DNA of 64,000 nucleotides from Bartonella melophagi K-2C (GTDB lineage Bacteria; Pseudomonadota; Alphaproteobacteria; Rhizobiales; Rhizobiaceae), in assembly GCF_000278255.1 (NCBI RefSeq), contig NZ_JH725084.1, positions 178,467 through 242,466 on the forward strand, given 5' to 3'. Each line of letters starts with the position of its first letter. The first letter of the stretch is position 1. The translations under genes were made by a program, and so were the position numbers. This document shows positions 1 to 8,773 of the stretch, one piece after another. The notes under the pieces are model-generated. The model was not told the DNA's origin, made no database searches, and saw nothing but the letters and a program-made list of their open reading frames with translations.

Positions 1-75
1 CCACCATTCAGAAGCAATTTGTGAAAAATGATCAATTTCACTCTGATCAATCGTAGTATGAGCTTTATTTATCAT
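1..75 (-). CDS. ubiG: UbiG N-terminus (partial, cut by window edge)
   Basis: Reading leftward from an ATG at 75, 25 codons stay open to the window edge and begin MINKAHTTIDQSEIDHF, followed by SQIASEWW. The pattern TTID..E..HF..IA..WW is the N-terminus of the ubiquinone-biosynthesis O-methyltransferase UbiG, which methylates hydroxyl groups of the quinone ring using SAM. An AAGGAGA ribosome binding site (81-87 on the complementary strand) lies 5 bases before the ATG and fixes the start. Divergent ubiG and lysC is a common rhizobial arrangement and supports the call. Only the leader segment is present, so the SAM-binding motifs cannot be checked. Confidence 0.8.
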   Translation of the reverse strand, partial: MINKAHTTIDQSEIDHFSQIASEWW

Positions 76-157
76 ATCACTCTCCTTTTATTTTCATATT
101 ATCAAGTCAGGTAGATTTTTCTAAAGTCAAGAGTAAATTAACATAATCACGCTGGGC

Positions 158-186
158 TTGCGAAAATTATAGATATTGGTTATGTC
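158..186 (+). promoter_or_regulatory. Candidate sigma70 promoter of lysC
   Basis: TTGCGA at 158-163 and TATGTC at 181-186 are separated by 17 bases in the spacer upstream of lysC. The -10 is imperfect and no transcription start is known, so this is a by-eye prediction. Confidence 0.3.
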
Positions 187-269
187 GAAAAGAAATTTAA
201 TACGGCGACAGGACCTTATTCTAACTGTCTCATTTGAAATAAGAAATATAAGATATAAGAGTATTATAA

Positions 270-1523
270 ATGGCACGTATTGTCATGAAATTTGGTGGCA
301 CATCTGTAGCAAACATTGAATGTATTCATAATGTTGCTCGACATGTCAAAAGAGAAGTAGATGCGGGTAATGAGATTGCAGTGGTGGTATCTGCAATGGC
401 TGGTAAAACAAATGAGCTCGTTCAATGGACGCGTGAAGCTTCACCAATGCATGATGCTCGTGAGTATGATGTAATCGTTTCTTCTGGGGAACAAGTAACA
501 GCAGGTTTGTTGGCTATTACACTCCAAGCGATGGGAGTGAATGCTCGCTCATGGCTTGGGTGGCAAATCCCTATTTATACTGATAATGCACATAGCGGTG
601 CACGGATTGTGGATATTGATGGATCTTTTTTAATACAGCGTTTTCAAGAGGGGCAGGTAGCGGTTATTGCTGGTTTTCAAGGATTAGCTCCAAATAATAG
701 AATTTCTACCTTGGGACGCGGTGGATCAGATACAAGTGCTGTTGCAGTGGCGGCGGCTTTGCAGGCTGATCGTTGTGATATTTATACAGATGTAGATGGT
801 GTTTATACAACTGATCCGCGAGTTGAACCTAAGGCACGTCGTTTACCGAAAGTGGCTTTTGAAGAAATGCTTGAAATGGCTTCTCTTGGGGCAAAAGTTT
901 TGCAAGTTAGGTCTGTTGAATTAGCTATGGTCCATAAAGTTCGTACTTTTGTACGCTCAAGTTTTGAAGATCCCGATGCTGTGGACATGTGCAGTTCAGT
1001 TAATCCCCCTGGAACACTTATTTGCGATGAGGATGAGATTGTGGAACAACAAAATGTTACTGGTATTGCTTTTGCTAAAGATGAAGCACAAATTTCACTA
1101 CGCAGACTGGCAGATCGTCCGGGTATTTCTGCAGCAATTTTTGGCCCTTTGGCTGAAGAACGTATCAATGTTGATATGATTGTGCAGAATATTTCTGAAG
1201 ATGGTTCGAAGACTGATATGACTTTTACTGTACCATCAGCTGATGTAGATAAGGCTGTTGCACTTCTTGAGAAAAATCGTGCAGAGATTGGGTTTGATGT
1301 TATTCAATCTGAGAGTGACCTTGCAAAAGTTTCTGTTATTGGTGTTGGTATGCGCAGTCATGCAGGGGTTGCAGCTACGGCATTTAAGGCTTTGGCTGAA
1401 AAAGGCATTAATATTCAAGCAATTACTACTTCAGAGATTAAGATTTCTGTTTTAATTGATAGTGCTTATACTGAACTTGCAGTGAGAACTTTGCATGCTG
1501 TTTATGGTCTTGAGATAGGGTAA
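270..1523 (+). CDS. lysC: Aspartate kinase
   Basis: Phosphorylates L-aspartate with ATP, the first step towards lysine/diaminopimelate, threonine and methionine. The 417-residue length is typical of the monofunctional enzyme. The kinase motif MKFGGTSVAN is at residues 6-15 and the GGSDTSAVA motif lies near residue 155. Two ACT regulatory domains fill roughly residues 265-417, so feedback inhibition by lysine and/or threonine is expected from the family. It is transcribed away from ubiG. The ribosome binding site is weak (AAGAG-like, in an A-rich leader). thrB and thrC of the same pathway lie elsewhere in this window, so the pathway is not organised as an operon here. Confidence 0.95.
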   Translation: MARIVMKFGGTSVANIECIHNVARHVKREVDAGNEIAVVVSAMAGKTNELVQWTREASPMHDAREYDVIVSSGEQVTAGLLAITLQAMGVNARSWLGWQIPIYTDNAHSGARIVDIDGSFLIQRFQEGQVAVIAGFQGLAPNNRISTLGRGGSDTSAVAVAAALQADRCDIYTDVDGVYTTDPRVEPKARRLPKVAFEEMLEMASLGAKVLQVRSVELAMVHKVRTFVRSSFEDPDAVDMCSSVNPPGTLICDEDEIVEQQNVTGIAFAKDEAQISLRRLADRPGISAAIFGPLAEERINVDMIVQNISEDGSKTDMTFTVPSADVDKAVALLEKNRAEIGFDVIQSESDLAKVSVIGVGMRSHAGVAATAFKALAEKGINIQAITTSEIKISVLIDSAYTELAVRTLHAVYGLEIG

Positions 1524-1904
1524 GTATTTTTAATTTTAAATATTTTTCGAGTAATTAGGTATATTTAGATTTTATATGTACAGTAGTTAAGAGCCTTACT
1601 AAGATTGCTTCTTATTTTTTACATCAGGTTTTATGAGCATAAAGTTTTTCTTTATTTTGTTCTAAAATATAGAAGAGTCTATTATTAGAGTGTTATGTGA
1701 TTTGTTTACGTTTAATCAAGCTACATTGATGTGAATGCAAATTATACGCACTTTTAAAAGATTCTTGTAGGTATAAATTGCACTTTTTTACCTATGATGA
1801 ATGAGTGAAATCAAAAGAAAGTAATTATGTGCAGTCGTTCATTGAATGTAATTAAAGCCTTAAATATTTTTAAAGGTTTAGCTTAAGTAAGATTTATAGC
1901 TTGA
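1524..1904. other. Intergenic, no gene seen
   Basis: This AT-rich spacer separates the converging ends of lysC and nhaA. No frame with a credible start and ribosome binding site was found. A weak imperfect hairpin (CCTT/AAGG core) at about 1855-1876 could be a poor bidirectional terminator, but it lacks a clean T-run. Confidence 0.4.
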
Positions 1905-3266
1905 TTAATTGCAATTTGTGATACGCTTTTTATTATTTTTGATATAAAAGAGGCCATATCCAAGGCCAATAAGAGCAGAAAGGCCAGATCCACAAAGTAC
2001 ACCAATTTTTGCAGAATCAAGTTGAACAACATCTTTAAAAGCAAGCATTGAAACAAAGATTGACATTGTAAAGCCAATACCTGCTAAAAATCCAATTAAT
2101 AATATACCCGCCCATGCTACATTAGGAGGAAGGCGGCATAGACCCAATTTTACCGCTAGATAGCTAGCGACAATAATACCAAGCGGTTTACCAATACATA
2201 GTCCCATGATAATGCCGAGAACAATCAAGAATGATTTATCGGAAGAGAGGTCAAAGTTTGCAAAGTTAACGCCAGCATTTGCAAAAGCAAAAATTGGCAT
2301 CACGCCGTACGCTACCCATGGATGTAACGCTTTTTGAACCCGTGTTACAGGTGCGATTATATCGCGTTGTCCTCTACGCACTTTTTTTAATGTAGTTGAG
2401 ATATGATGAAGGTCTGTGCTTGTGTTTTTTTCTTGAAGTATTTCAACTGCGTTGCTTAGCATTGTAAGCGGAGCTACAAGATTACGGGTAGGTAAAACTG
2501 GGGTCATCATGCCTAAAATTACGCCGGCAAGTGATGGATGAACGCCTGTTATCATTAACCCCCACCAAATAATTGCACCAGGCAAAATATAAAGCCACGC
2601 TGATGCAAATCCAATCCATTGAAAAAATGAGACTAAAACAATACCTGCTGCTGCGATAGCTAAACCACTGGGATCTAAATTAGTTGAGTAGAAAAAAGCA
2701 ATAATAAGAACAGCGATAATATCATCAATAATTGCTAATGATAAAAGAATGATATGAAGATTAGAAGGAATTGCTTTCCCAAAAAGCGCGAGAATACCTA
2801 GTGCAAAAGCAATATCGGTAGCTGTCGGCACAGCCCAACCATAAGTATCTCCCCTATTTAAGTTAATGCTCAGATAAATAATTGCAGGAAGACAAACTCC
2901 ACCTATTGCTGCTACAATTGGTAAAATTGCTTGTTTAAAATTAGCAAGAGCACCTTCGTGAATTTCACGCCGAATTTCCACTCCCGCTACGAGAAAGAAC
3001 ACAGTCATAAGAGCATCATTAATCCAGAAATGTAGATCCCATGATAAGTTAAAATAGCCAAAATTAAAGCCAAGAGGTGTATGCCAAAATGCTTCATAGG
3101 AAGAAGAATATTTAGAATTAGCAAATATGAGCGCAGTTGCAGCTGCCAATAAAAGAACAATACCACTTACAGCTTCAATGTGGAGAAAACGCTCAATTGC
3201 GGAAAGTGCCCGATTTGTGACGAGAGAGGCTCGATTTGGTAAGCGATTTGAGGATAAATCAGGCAT
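1905..3266 (-). CDS. nhaA: Na+/H+ antiporter NhaA
   Basis: Inner-membrane antiporter that exports sodium in exchange for protons and regulates internal pH. About twelve hydrophobic segments are visible. Hallmarks include the adjacent aspartates in IIDDIIAVL, which match the Asp pair at the NhaA ion-binding site, the motif TDIAFALGIL just before it, and a C-terminal GFLAGIGFTMSIF segment. The frame is open to a TTG at 3278, but the ATG at 3266 is preceded by GGAG at 6 bases and is the better start, giving 453 residues. The cytoplasmic N-terminal extension (RAL SAIERFLHIEA region) is normal for long alphaproteobacterial forms. Monocistronic by appearance. Confidence 0.95.
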   Translation of the reverse strand: MPDLSSNRLPNRASLVTNRALSAIERFLHIEAVSGIVLLLAAATALIFANSKYSSSYEAFWHTPLGFNFGYFNLSWDLHFWINDALMTVFFLVAGVEIRREIHEGALANFKQAILPIVAAIGGVCLPAIIYLSINLNRGDTYGWAVPTATDIAFALGILALFGKAIPSNLHIILLSLAIIDDIIAVLIIAFFYSTNLDPSGLAIAAAGIVLVSFFQWIGFASAWLYILPGAIIWWGLMITGVHPSLAGVILGMMTPVLPTRNLVAPLTMLSNAVEILQEKNTSTDLHHISTTLKKVRRGQRDIIAPVTRVQKALHPWVAYGVMPIFAFANAGVNFANFDLSSDKSFLIVLGIIMGLCIGKPLGIIVASYLAVKLGLCRLPPNVAWAGILLIGFLAGIGFTMSIFVSMLAFKDVVQLDSAKIGVLCGSGLSALIGLGYGLFYIKNNKKRITNCN

Positions 3267-3391
3267 AAAAAACTCCAAATATCAATTTATTCATAGAGGC
3301 TTTGTTTATAAGCTATTCTGTATATCGCTTATAGTATTATATGAAGAAAAGAGGGGATGGTAATTCTCCAATTTTAAAACTAATTATATTT

Positions 3392-5083
3392 TTAATGAGA
3401 TGCTTCATTTTTAACAGTGAGACTCATTTTATTAAGAACAGCTGATAGATTATTTTGCAAAGTGGCTTCAAGATCAGATGCTGTAAGCCCTTTATTATCT
3501 TTTGCTGCTATTTTTATTTTTAATGTTTGTGGATTTCTAGCAAAATTACCGAGGGCTTTCGAAATATTTTCAGCTTTATCATGATTTTTTAATAATATTT
3601 TTGGGCTTTGGGTTACGATTAAATAAAAATTATCATAAAGTTCTTGTTTGAGATCATGTTTATTATCGTTAAGACTTTGAGCAAGATAAGAAAAGATTTT
3701 ATCAATGAGACCAGCGTCTGTATAACATATGTCAATTTCAGAAATGCCAAGATTTTGAGAAGCAGCAATGATTGCGTCTTTTTGACCAGAGAAGAATGTT
3801 TTATCAACATCAATAACTGTAGCTGAGATTTTTCCAGAGCCAATGTTTTGGACGTTGAAAGACATTGCATTAAGCGAAAGGATACGCTTTTTTTCATTGT
3901 AAGAGATATCAAGCTTTCCTGAAACATCAAGGTACTCAAAGCCCGTATTTTTAAGAAAATCTAAGTTTTTTCTCTCCATTTTTTTAGGTAAGATTGAAAG
4001 GCCATTAAGAGAGAGCAAAAGATTTTCTGGTATGGCTTGTTGCCATTGGTCTGATTTTAATTGCAATGATTCAAGGGTTGCCTTTATTTGCGGTACGTCA
4101 ATAATTACTTTGTCAGTTTTAGCATCAATTGATGTAATAGCCGAAAGAACAGCCATGAGAAGGGCATTTTGTTCTGTCTGATTATTTGTTTTTTTTGCAC
4201 TAAGGTAGGCTTGAACAAGTTTTTTAAGAGGCTGTTTAAGCGGTTGCATTTTTAAGCCAGATGTTTTAAATTTTCCAAAAGAGAAAGAAGCGTTTTTTTC
4301 TTCTCCTTCAAAAATATCTACTGCTACATTACCCAATGTAATAGGGCCAATAACGGTTTCGCCTTGATTCTTGACGTTGTTTTTATCAGAAATGATAGAA
4401 TAAGCATAACCCACGTCAATATTATGGGCTTTTATTGGGTTACTCTTAGCGGTTAGATATATCTGTTTGGTACTATCTGCAGCTGTCTTTGCAAGACTTA
4501 TATTGGTCGTTATATCTTTGATACCAACGGAATGAATACGACCATTTTGGAGATTAGAAAGCTGAAAATTCTTGATATTAATTCTTTCAGTTGGCTTGTT
4601 CTCATCCTCTGTGAAAAGTAATATATCTGGTGCATTAATTGATGAAATATTAATACGCATAAATGATTGCAAAAAGGAAGACGTGATCGTAGCATCTTTG
4701 TTTTTCAGGGATACATTATTAATAGAGATTTTGGGAACTTGTAGACGAACATTCTTATATGTTAAATCAATATTATAAAGTGTGAAAGCACCAGGAATGA
4801 AGGCAATGGGGGGACGTCCTGAAATAAAACCAATTTTAAGTGATGTATCAGCTGGGGTTGGTAGAGTGACGTTAGTCAAATTGATTTTACCTAGAATACT
4901 GACTTCGGATGTTTCTGCGTTGATAGAACGGCGGGCTATTTCTTTTTTTACAAAGCTATCAAGGTGGGGTTTTGCCATATAAAAACCACCAATAACTATG
5001 ATTATTAAAATAGCAACAAATCCAATAATATACGTCAACCAATATTTTAGGTTATTGCGATACCAACTATTAAAATTGATCAT
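3392..5083 (-). CDS. Membrane-anchored periplasmic protein, unknown function
   Basis: I do not recognise a named family with certainty. From the ATG at 5083 the protein is 563 residues. A short basic N-terminus is followed by one strong transmembrane segment (about residues 12-36, LTYIIGFVAILIIIVIGGFY). The rest is predicted periplasmic: alternating hydrophobic/polar stretches rich in Ser, Asn, Lys and Ile, with no cysteine-based motif, as in AsmA-like or lipid-transfer beta-rich proteins. The C-terminal 150 residues (around NLGISEIDI..TDAGLIDKIF) resemble uncharacterised rhizobial proteins of similar layout; this is from memory. The frame also allows a TTG at 5107, but no better ribosome site is seen there. 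It stands alone between nhaA and the permease gene. Confidence 0.6.
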   Translation of the reverse strand: MINFNSWYRNNLKYWLTYIIGFVAILIIIVIGGFYMAKPHLDSFVKKEIARRSINAETSEVSILGKINLTNVTLPTPADTSLKIGFISGRPPIAFIPGAFTLYNIDLTYKNVRLQVPKISINNVSLKNKDATITSSFLQSFMRINISSINAPDILLFTEDENKPTERINIKNFQLSNLQNGRIHSVGIKDITTNISLAKTAADSTKQIYLTAKSNPIKAHNIDVGYAYSIISDKNNVKNQGETVIGPITLGNVAVDIFEGEEKNASFSFGKFKTSGLKMQPLKQPLKKLVQAYLSAKKTNNQTEQNALLMAVLSAITSIDAKTDKVIIDVPQIKATLESLQLKSDQWQQAIPENLLLSLNGLSILPKKMERKNLDFLKNTGFEYLDVSGKLDISYNEKKRILSLNAMSFNVQNIGSGKISATVIDVDKTFFSGQKDAIIAASQNLGISEIDICYTDAGLIDKIFSYLAQSLNDNKHDLKQELYDNFYLIVTQSPKILLKNHDKAENISKALGNFARNPQTLKIKIAAKDNKGLTASDLEATLQNNLSAVLNKMSLTVKNEASH

Positions 5084-5107
5084 TATTTTTTCTTTCAATT
5101 TTGTCAC

Positions 5108-5440
5108 TATATGCTGAGAGTATAAATAAATTTTTTAAAACAACGATAAAAGCTGAGATATGATGTATATCAACTAAATATCTGTCTATTTCCTTTGATG
5201 TAAGATCATCATATTTTTTTTTTCAACAAGCTTTTATCAACTGTCACCAGTTTTTTTCAATATTTTACGTGAAACTATAACCATGAATAAGGAACTATGC
5301 ACTAATTATGACCTTATTTATCATGTTTAATCATTTTTAAGGAGTAATAATGTGTCGTTTTTTATGTCACTGACTAAAGGAACGATTAAAGGGAGTATAT
5401 GATGTTGGTGATTATAAGCTGACAGGGAGTCGTTAGTGTT
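5108..5440. other. Intergenic with short leader frame
   Basis: This spacer lies between two divergent genes. The only notable content is a seven-codon frame with an excellent ribosome binding site at 5350-5373, listed separately. No larger gene is visible. Confidence 0.4.
5350..5373 (+). CDS. Possible leader peptide MCRFLCH
   Basis: The ATG at 5350 follows TAAGGAG (ending 5344) at 5 bases. The frame encodes MCRFLCH and stops at 5371-5373, 67 bases before the permease gene. Two of seven codons are cysteine. This is the layout of an attenuation leader peptide, but no clear terminator/antiterminator pair was identified and the translation is hypothetical. Confidence 0.3.
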   Translation: MCRFLCH

Positions 5441-7213
5441 ATGACACAAGATCAAATAATGGCTTTTTCTATTATTGGTCTCATGATGGCTGTTTTTATA
5501 TGGGGTCGGTTTCGTTATGATATCGTTGCTGTTTGTACATTGTTAATTGCTTGCACTCTCGGTCTTGTTAATCCGAAGGAAGCATTTAGTGGTTTTAGTA
5601 ATGATATTGTTATTATCGTAGGTAGTGCGTTTATCATCAGCACAGTTATGTCACGCTCTGGCATTGTGGAATATATTATTCAACGAATGTGGCCTGATGT
5701 AAAGTCAGTAAAACTTCAATTAGCTTTTTTAGTTATTTCTGTGGTTCTTTTATCAATGTTTGTTAAAAACATTGGTGCTTTAGCCATTATGCTTCCGATT
5801 GCTTTCCAATTTGCTCGCCGTTCTCAGGTTTCACCATCTGTGTTTTTGATGCCAATGGCATTTGGTTCTTTATTAGGTGGTCTCATGACACAGATAGGTA
5901 CTTCTCCCAACATTGTTGTTTCAGCTATGCGAGAACGTTTAGAAGGAATCCCTTTCACTATGTTTGATTTTATACCGATTGGTGCAACAATTGCTGCTGT
6001 TGGAGTTTTCTATTTAGTATTTTTTTCTTGGCGTTTACCTATCCGTACGCATTCAAGCACATCATTTGATGATGCTATTGATATTTGTAATTATATTTCA
6101 GAAGTGCGTATTCCCGTTAATTCTCCCATTGTGGGAAAAACTATTATTGATCTCATTAAACCATCAGGCGGTGAAGTTATGGTTATTCAGGTTATTAGAA
6201 ATAAAGTATCCATTTCACCATTACCAGATTTTGTTTTTGCCAAGGATGATACTGTTCTACTGGAAGGCTCACATACAGGGCTAGACACCGTGATTAATTC
6301 AGCTCGCTTAGAATTTGCTACTGGTCGTACTCTTTCTGTAGGTGATAAAGGTAGCCAGCTTGATATTGTTGAGGCTGTTATTACAGATAATTCTCCTCTT
6401 ATTGGTATCAGTGCTAAAAGACTTTCGTTGTTTGATCGCTATGATGTAAATTTACTTGCTTTAAGTCGTCAATGTGAAAGGGTGCGTGGTAGGCTTGGTG
6501 ATGTTGTTTTCCGTCTCGGGGATGTCATTGTTTTACAGGGGCAGGATATGGTTATTCCGAGCTTGTTAAGAGAATTGAAATGCCTTCCTTTGGCAAAACG
6601 CAATATCACGTTCGGTAATTTACGACATGGCCTTATGTCTTTAGCTATTTTATTTGTAGCAATTATTACGACAGCTTTTCAAATTGTTCCGGTTGCATTT
6701 TCTTTTTTTTCTGCAGCTATTGCGATGGTCGTTTTTCGGATTCTTCCAATGCGGGATTTGTACCATGCTTTAGATGGACAAATATTGGTGTTATTAGCAA
6801 CTCTTATTCCAGTAAGTGAAATATTGGAAAAAACAGGGTGCACGGATTTGATTGGTGGTTGGCTTAGCCAAATGGCTGTATTTTTACCACCATCCGGTGC
6901 ATTAGCACTTATCTTAATTACAGCAATGCTGATAACGCCATTTTTAAACAATGCAGCAACAGTGATGGTTATAGCACCAATCGCATCAAGTTTTGCTCAT
7001 TCTCTTCATTATAAACCTGAGGCTTTTTTAATGGCTGTTGCGATAGGTGCTGGTTGTGATTTTCTTACACCTATTGGGCATCAATGTACTATGTTAGTAA
7101 TGGGGCCTGGTGGTTATCGTTTTAGTGATTATGCACGTTTTGGTGCTCCGTTGGCAGTATTGATAGCAATCGTTGCGGTTCCGATGTTAATGTGGGTTTG
7201 GCCGTTACAATAA
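5441..7213 (+). CDS. SLC13-family permease with two TrkA-C domains
   Basis: Polytopic inner-membrane transporter of the divalent-anion:sodium symporter superfamily, 590 residues. Membrane segments cover residues 1-200 and 390-590. Between them are two cytoplasmic TrkA-C (RCK_C) domains, about residues 205-290 and 300-375, with the usual start 'SPIVGKTI' and 'SPLIGISAKRL'. The transport-site repeats are visible as VKNIGALAIMLP plus GTSPNIVVS in the first half and FLNNAATVMVIAP plus a second GxxTPIGHQ segment in the second half. Relatives with this RCK insertion include sulfate/thiosulfate and dicarboxylate carriers, so the substrate cannot be decided from sequence. A GGGAG sequence lies 12 bases before the ATG, which is rather far; Met7 is an alternative start. 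Confidence 0.8.
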   Translation: MTQDQIMAFSIIGLMMAVFIWGRFRYDIVAVCTLLIACTLGLVNPKEAFSGFSNDIVIIVGSAFIISTVMSRSGIVEYIIQRMWPDVKSVKLQLAFLVISVVLLSMFVKNIGALAIMLPIAFQFARRSQVSPSVFLMPMAFGSLLGGLMTQIGTSPNIVVSAMRERLEGIPFTMFDFIPIGATIAAVGVFYLVFFSWRLPIRTHSSTSFDDAIDICNYISEVRIPVNSPIVGKTIIDLIKPSGGEVMVIQVIRNKVSISPLPDFVFAKDDTVLLEGSHTGLDTVINSARLEFATGRTLSVGDKGSQLDIVEAVITDNSPLIGISAKRLSLFDRYDVNLLALSRQCERVRGRLGDVVFRLGDVIVLQGQDMVIPSLLRELKCLPLAKRNITFGNLRHGLMSLAILFVAIITTAFQIVPVAFSFFSAAIAMVVFRILPMRDLYHALDGQILVLLATLIPVSEILEKTGCTDLIGGWLSQMAVFLPPSGALALILITAMLITPFLNNAATVMVIAPIASSFAHSLHYKPEAFLMAVAIGAGCDFLTPIGHQCTMLVMGPGGYRFSDYARFGAPLAVLIAIVAVPMLMWVWPLQ

Positions 7214-8097
7214 AACGGTAGAAAAACCTTTGAATAGATTTTTTTGAGATGAAGATAGGTGGAAAAGCTATGTTTACGCAGAGATATTGTTAAGATGGGG
7301 GGATCCATTATGATAAAGCGCAAGCGTTTCCTTGGTATTGTAGCAAGGTTTGTCTATTTTTCTCCAGACATTCTTAGTTATGAAAAGTTGGGCATATATA
7401 AGTTGATAAGGATTTTTATGAACGTTTTAATTGTAATATTGGCAGAGATGAGAATGATGTTTGTTGGTTGAAAATTTAATGATTGGTATTACTCTATAGA
7501 GTTATTTTTCTGATTTTGAGGTCATTGTAATTGACACTTGATGTATGAAAAAATTATTTTCATGAATTAATTTTTAATAATAGTTTTCTAATAGAAGCTA
7601 TGGAAAGATGCAGTACAATAGTTGTTATTTTAAGGTTTTAGAAGTTGTAATGTACACGTAGAGTGTTAATACAGCTAAATAATGTTACCGGAAATTAGTA
7701 TGTAATCTATGCGTGTTAGATATAAGGTGATTGTCATTCGGGTGTTATTAGTATGTTTGCAATTATCTAGTAGGTGATATAAAGCAGTATAGGCCAAATA
7801 TTTCGCTTTTGTTTTAAGTTAGCAATATGACGTTAATGTATAACAAGAGTTGAAGTGACTGAAAGTAACTTTACACATTCCATAGGAGGAGAGTGAGATG
7901 CGTAAAAATTCATGTCAATCAAAAGATAATCGCAAGAGATTTTAGTTCGGTACAATTATAAAAACAGTTGATAAGGGTATATGTTAATTTTAAATCAATC
8001 ACCTGACAAAATTAAAGATTGTTAGTGGATAGGGCTCTATCTTTGTTTATTTATACGTAATAGTGTAGGAATTAAAATTCTTTCCAGGGTAGGGTGT
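7214..8097. other. Long gene-poor spacer
   Basis: This 884-base AT-rich region has no supportable long gene. A 70-codon frame (7259-7471) shows no recognisable motif and looks like chance. An isolated promoter-like TTGACA (7531-7536) is followed 17 bases on by TTATTT. A 15-residue frame with a strong ribosome site occurs at 7898-7945 (listed separately). The region probably holds decayed sequence. Confidence 0.4.
7898..7945 (+). CDS. SD-preceded micro-ORF (15 aa), doubtful
   Basis: ATG at 7898 follows GGAGGAGAG (from 7884) with good spacing. The frame encodes MRKNSCQSKDNRKRF and then stops. It is very basic and hydrophilic. It may be the surviving start of a lost gene or pure chance. It ends 152 bases before the TPR gene. 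Confidence 0.2.
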   Translation: MRKNSCQSKDNRKRF

Positions 8098-8769
8098 ATG
8101 TCATACGATAGTTTTATTCGTGAAGTTAATGAAGAGCTCCGTCAGGAAAAAGTCCGTGCTTTTTGGGGGCGTTATAGTTTCTTGATTATTATTTCAGCTA
8201 TTATTTTTGTACTAGCGATAGCTGTTTATCAAATTTATCATTATGGGCAAATGAATAAAGCCAGCAAGATTGGTGATACATTTATAACAAGTCTTAATTT
8301 GGCGGACTCACTTCAATTTGATGAGGCGATGAATCAATTAGAGAGTGTTAAAACATCTGATTTTGGAGGGTATCCTTTTCTTGCTCGTTTACGTGAAGCT
8401 TCTTTGCTGATGCAGCAAGGCAATGCTGCTAAGTCAGTAGAAGTTTTTGACGCGGTTGCGGCTGATAAGAATGCACCGCAGATATTACAGAGAGTTGCAA
8501 AAATTCGAGCGGCTTATATTTTAGTTGATATAGGTACATTCGATGATGTTAAAAAACGTGCCAAAGATATGGCAAATGATATCGATCCTATGCGCATGTC
8601 TGCAAGAGAAGTTTTAGGTTTAGCTGCTTATAAAGCTAATAAAATAGATGATGCGATTTATTATTTTCAAAAAATTTCTGAAGAAAATGTTTTAGGACTA
8701 AAAATAATTGATCGAGCAAAAATTATGCTTGAGCTTATTCAGTCTGAAAGAAAGGTGAATAAGGGGTAA
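8098..8769 (+). CDS. Membrane-anchored TPR protein upstream of der (YfgM-like)
   Basis: A 223-residue protein with a short cytoplasmic N-terminus, one transmembrane segment at about residues 26-47 ([20 protein letters not shown]) and a periplasmic alpha-helical domain with degenerate TPR-type repeats rich in Ala and Leu. It matches the layout of YfgM, a periplasmic chaperone-network component tied to the Sec translocon in enterobacteria; function here is inferred. In many proteobacteria yfgM, bamB and der are consecutive. Here the gene runs straight into der with a 4-base gap, and bamB is absent from between them. The ATG at 8098 sits behind an AGGG ribosome site. Confidence 0.75.
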   Translation: MSYDSFIREVNEELRQEKVRAFWGRYSFLIIISAIIFVLAIAVYQIYHYGQMNKASKIGDTFITSLNLADSLQFDEAMNQLESVKTSDFGGYPFLARLREASLLMQQGNAAKSVEVFDAVAADKNAPQILQRVAKIRAAYILVDIGTFDDVKKRAKDMANDIDPMRMSAREVLGLAAYKANKIDDAIYYFQKISEENVLGLKIIDRAKIMLELIQSERKVNKG

Positions 8770-8773
8770 ATTA

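Noticed and set aside
803..1168. Leftward 121-codon frame inside lysC
   Set aside because: Shadow of lysC on the other strand; no recognisable domain.
1853..1880. Hairpin between lysC and nhaA as a bidirectional terminator
   Set aside because: The stem has mismatches and no clear T-run on either strand, so it is mentioned only as weak.
7259..7471. 70-codon frame in the gap after the SLC13 gene
   Set aside because: No convincing ribosome site, low complexity, and no family resemblance; probably chance in AT-rich DNA.
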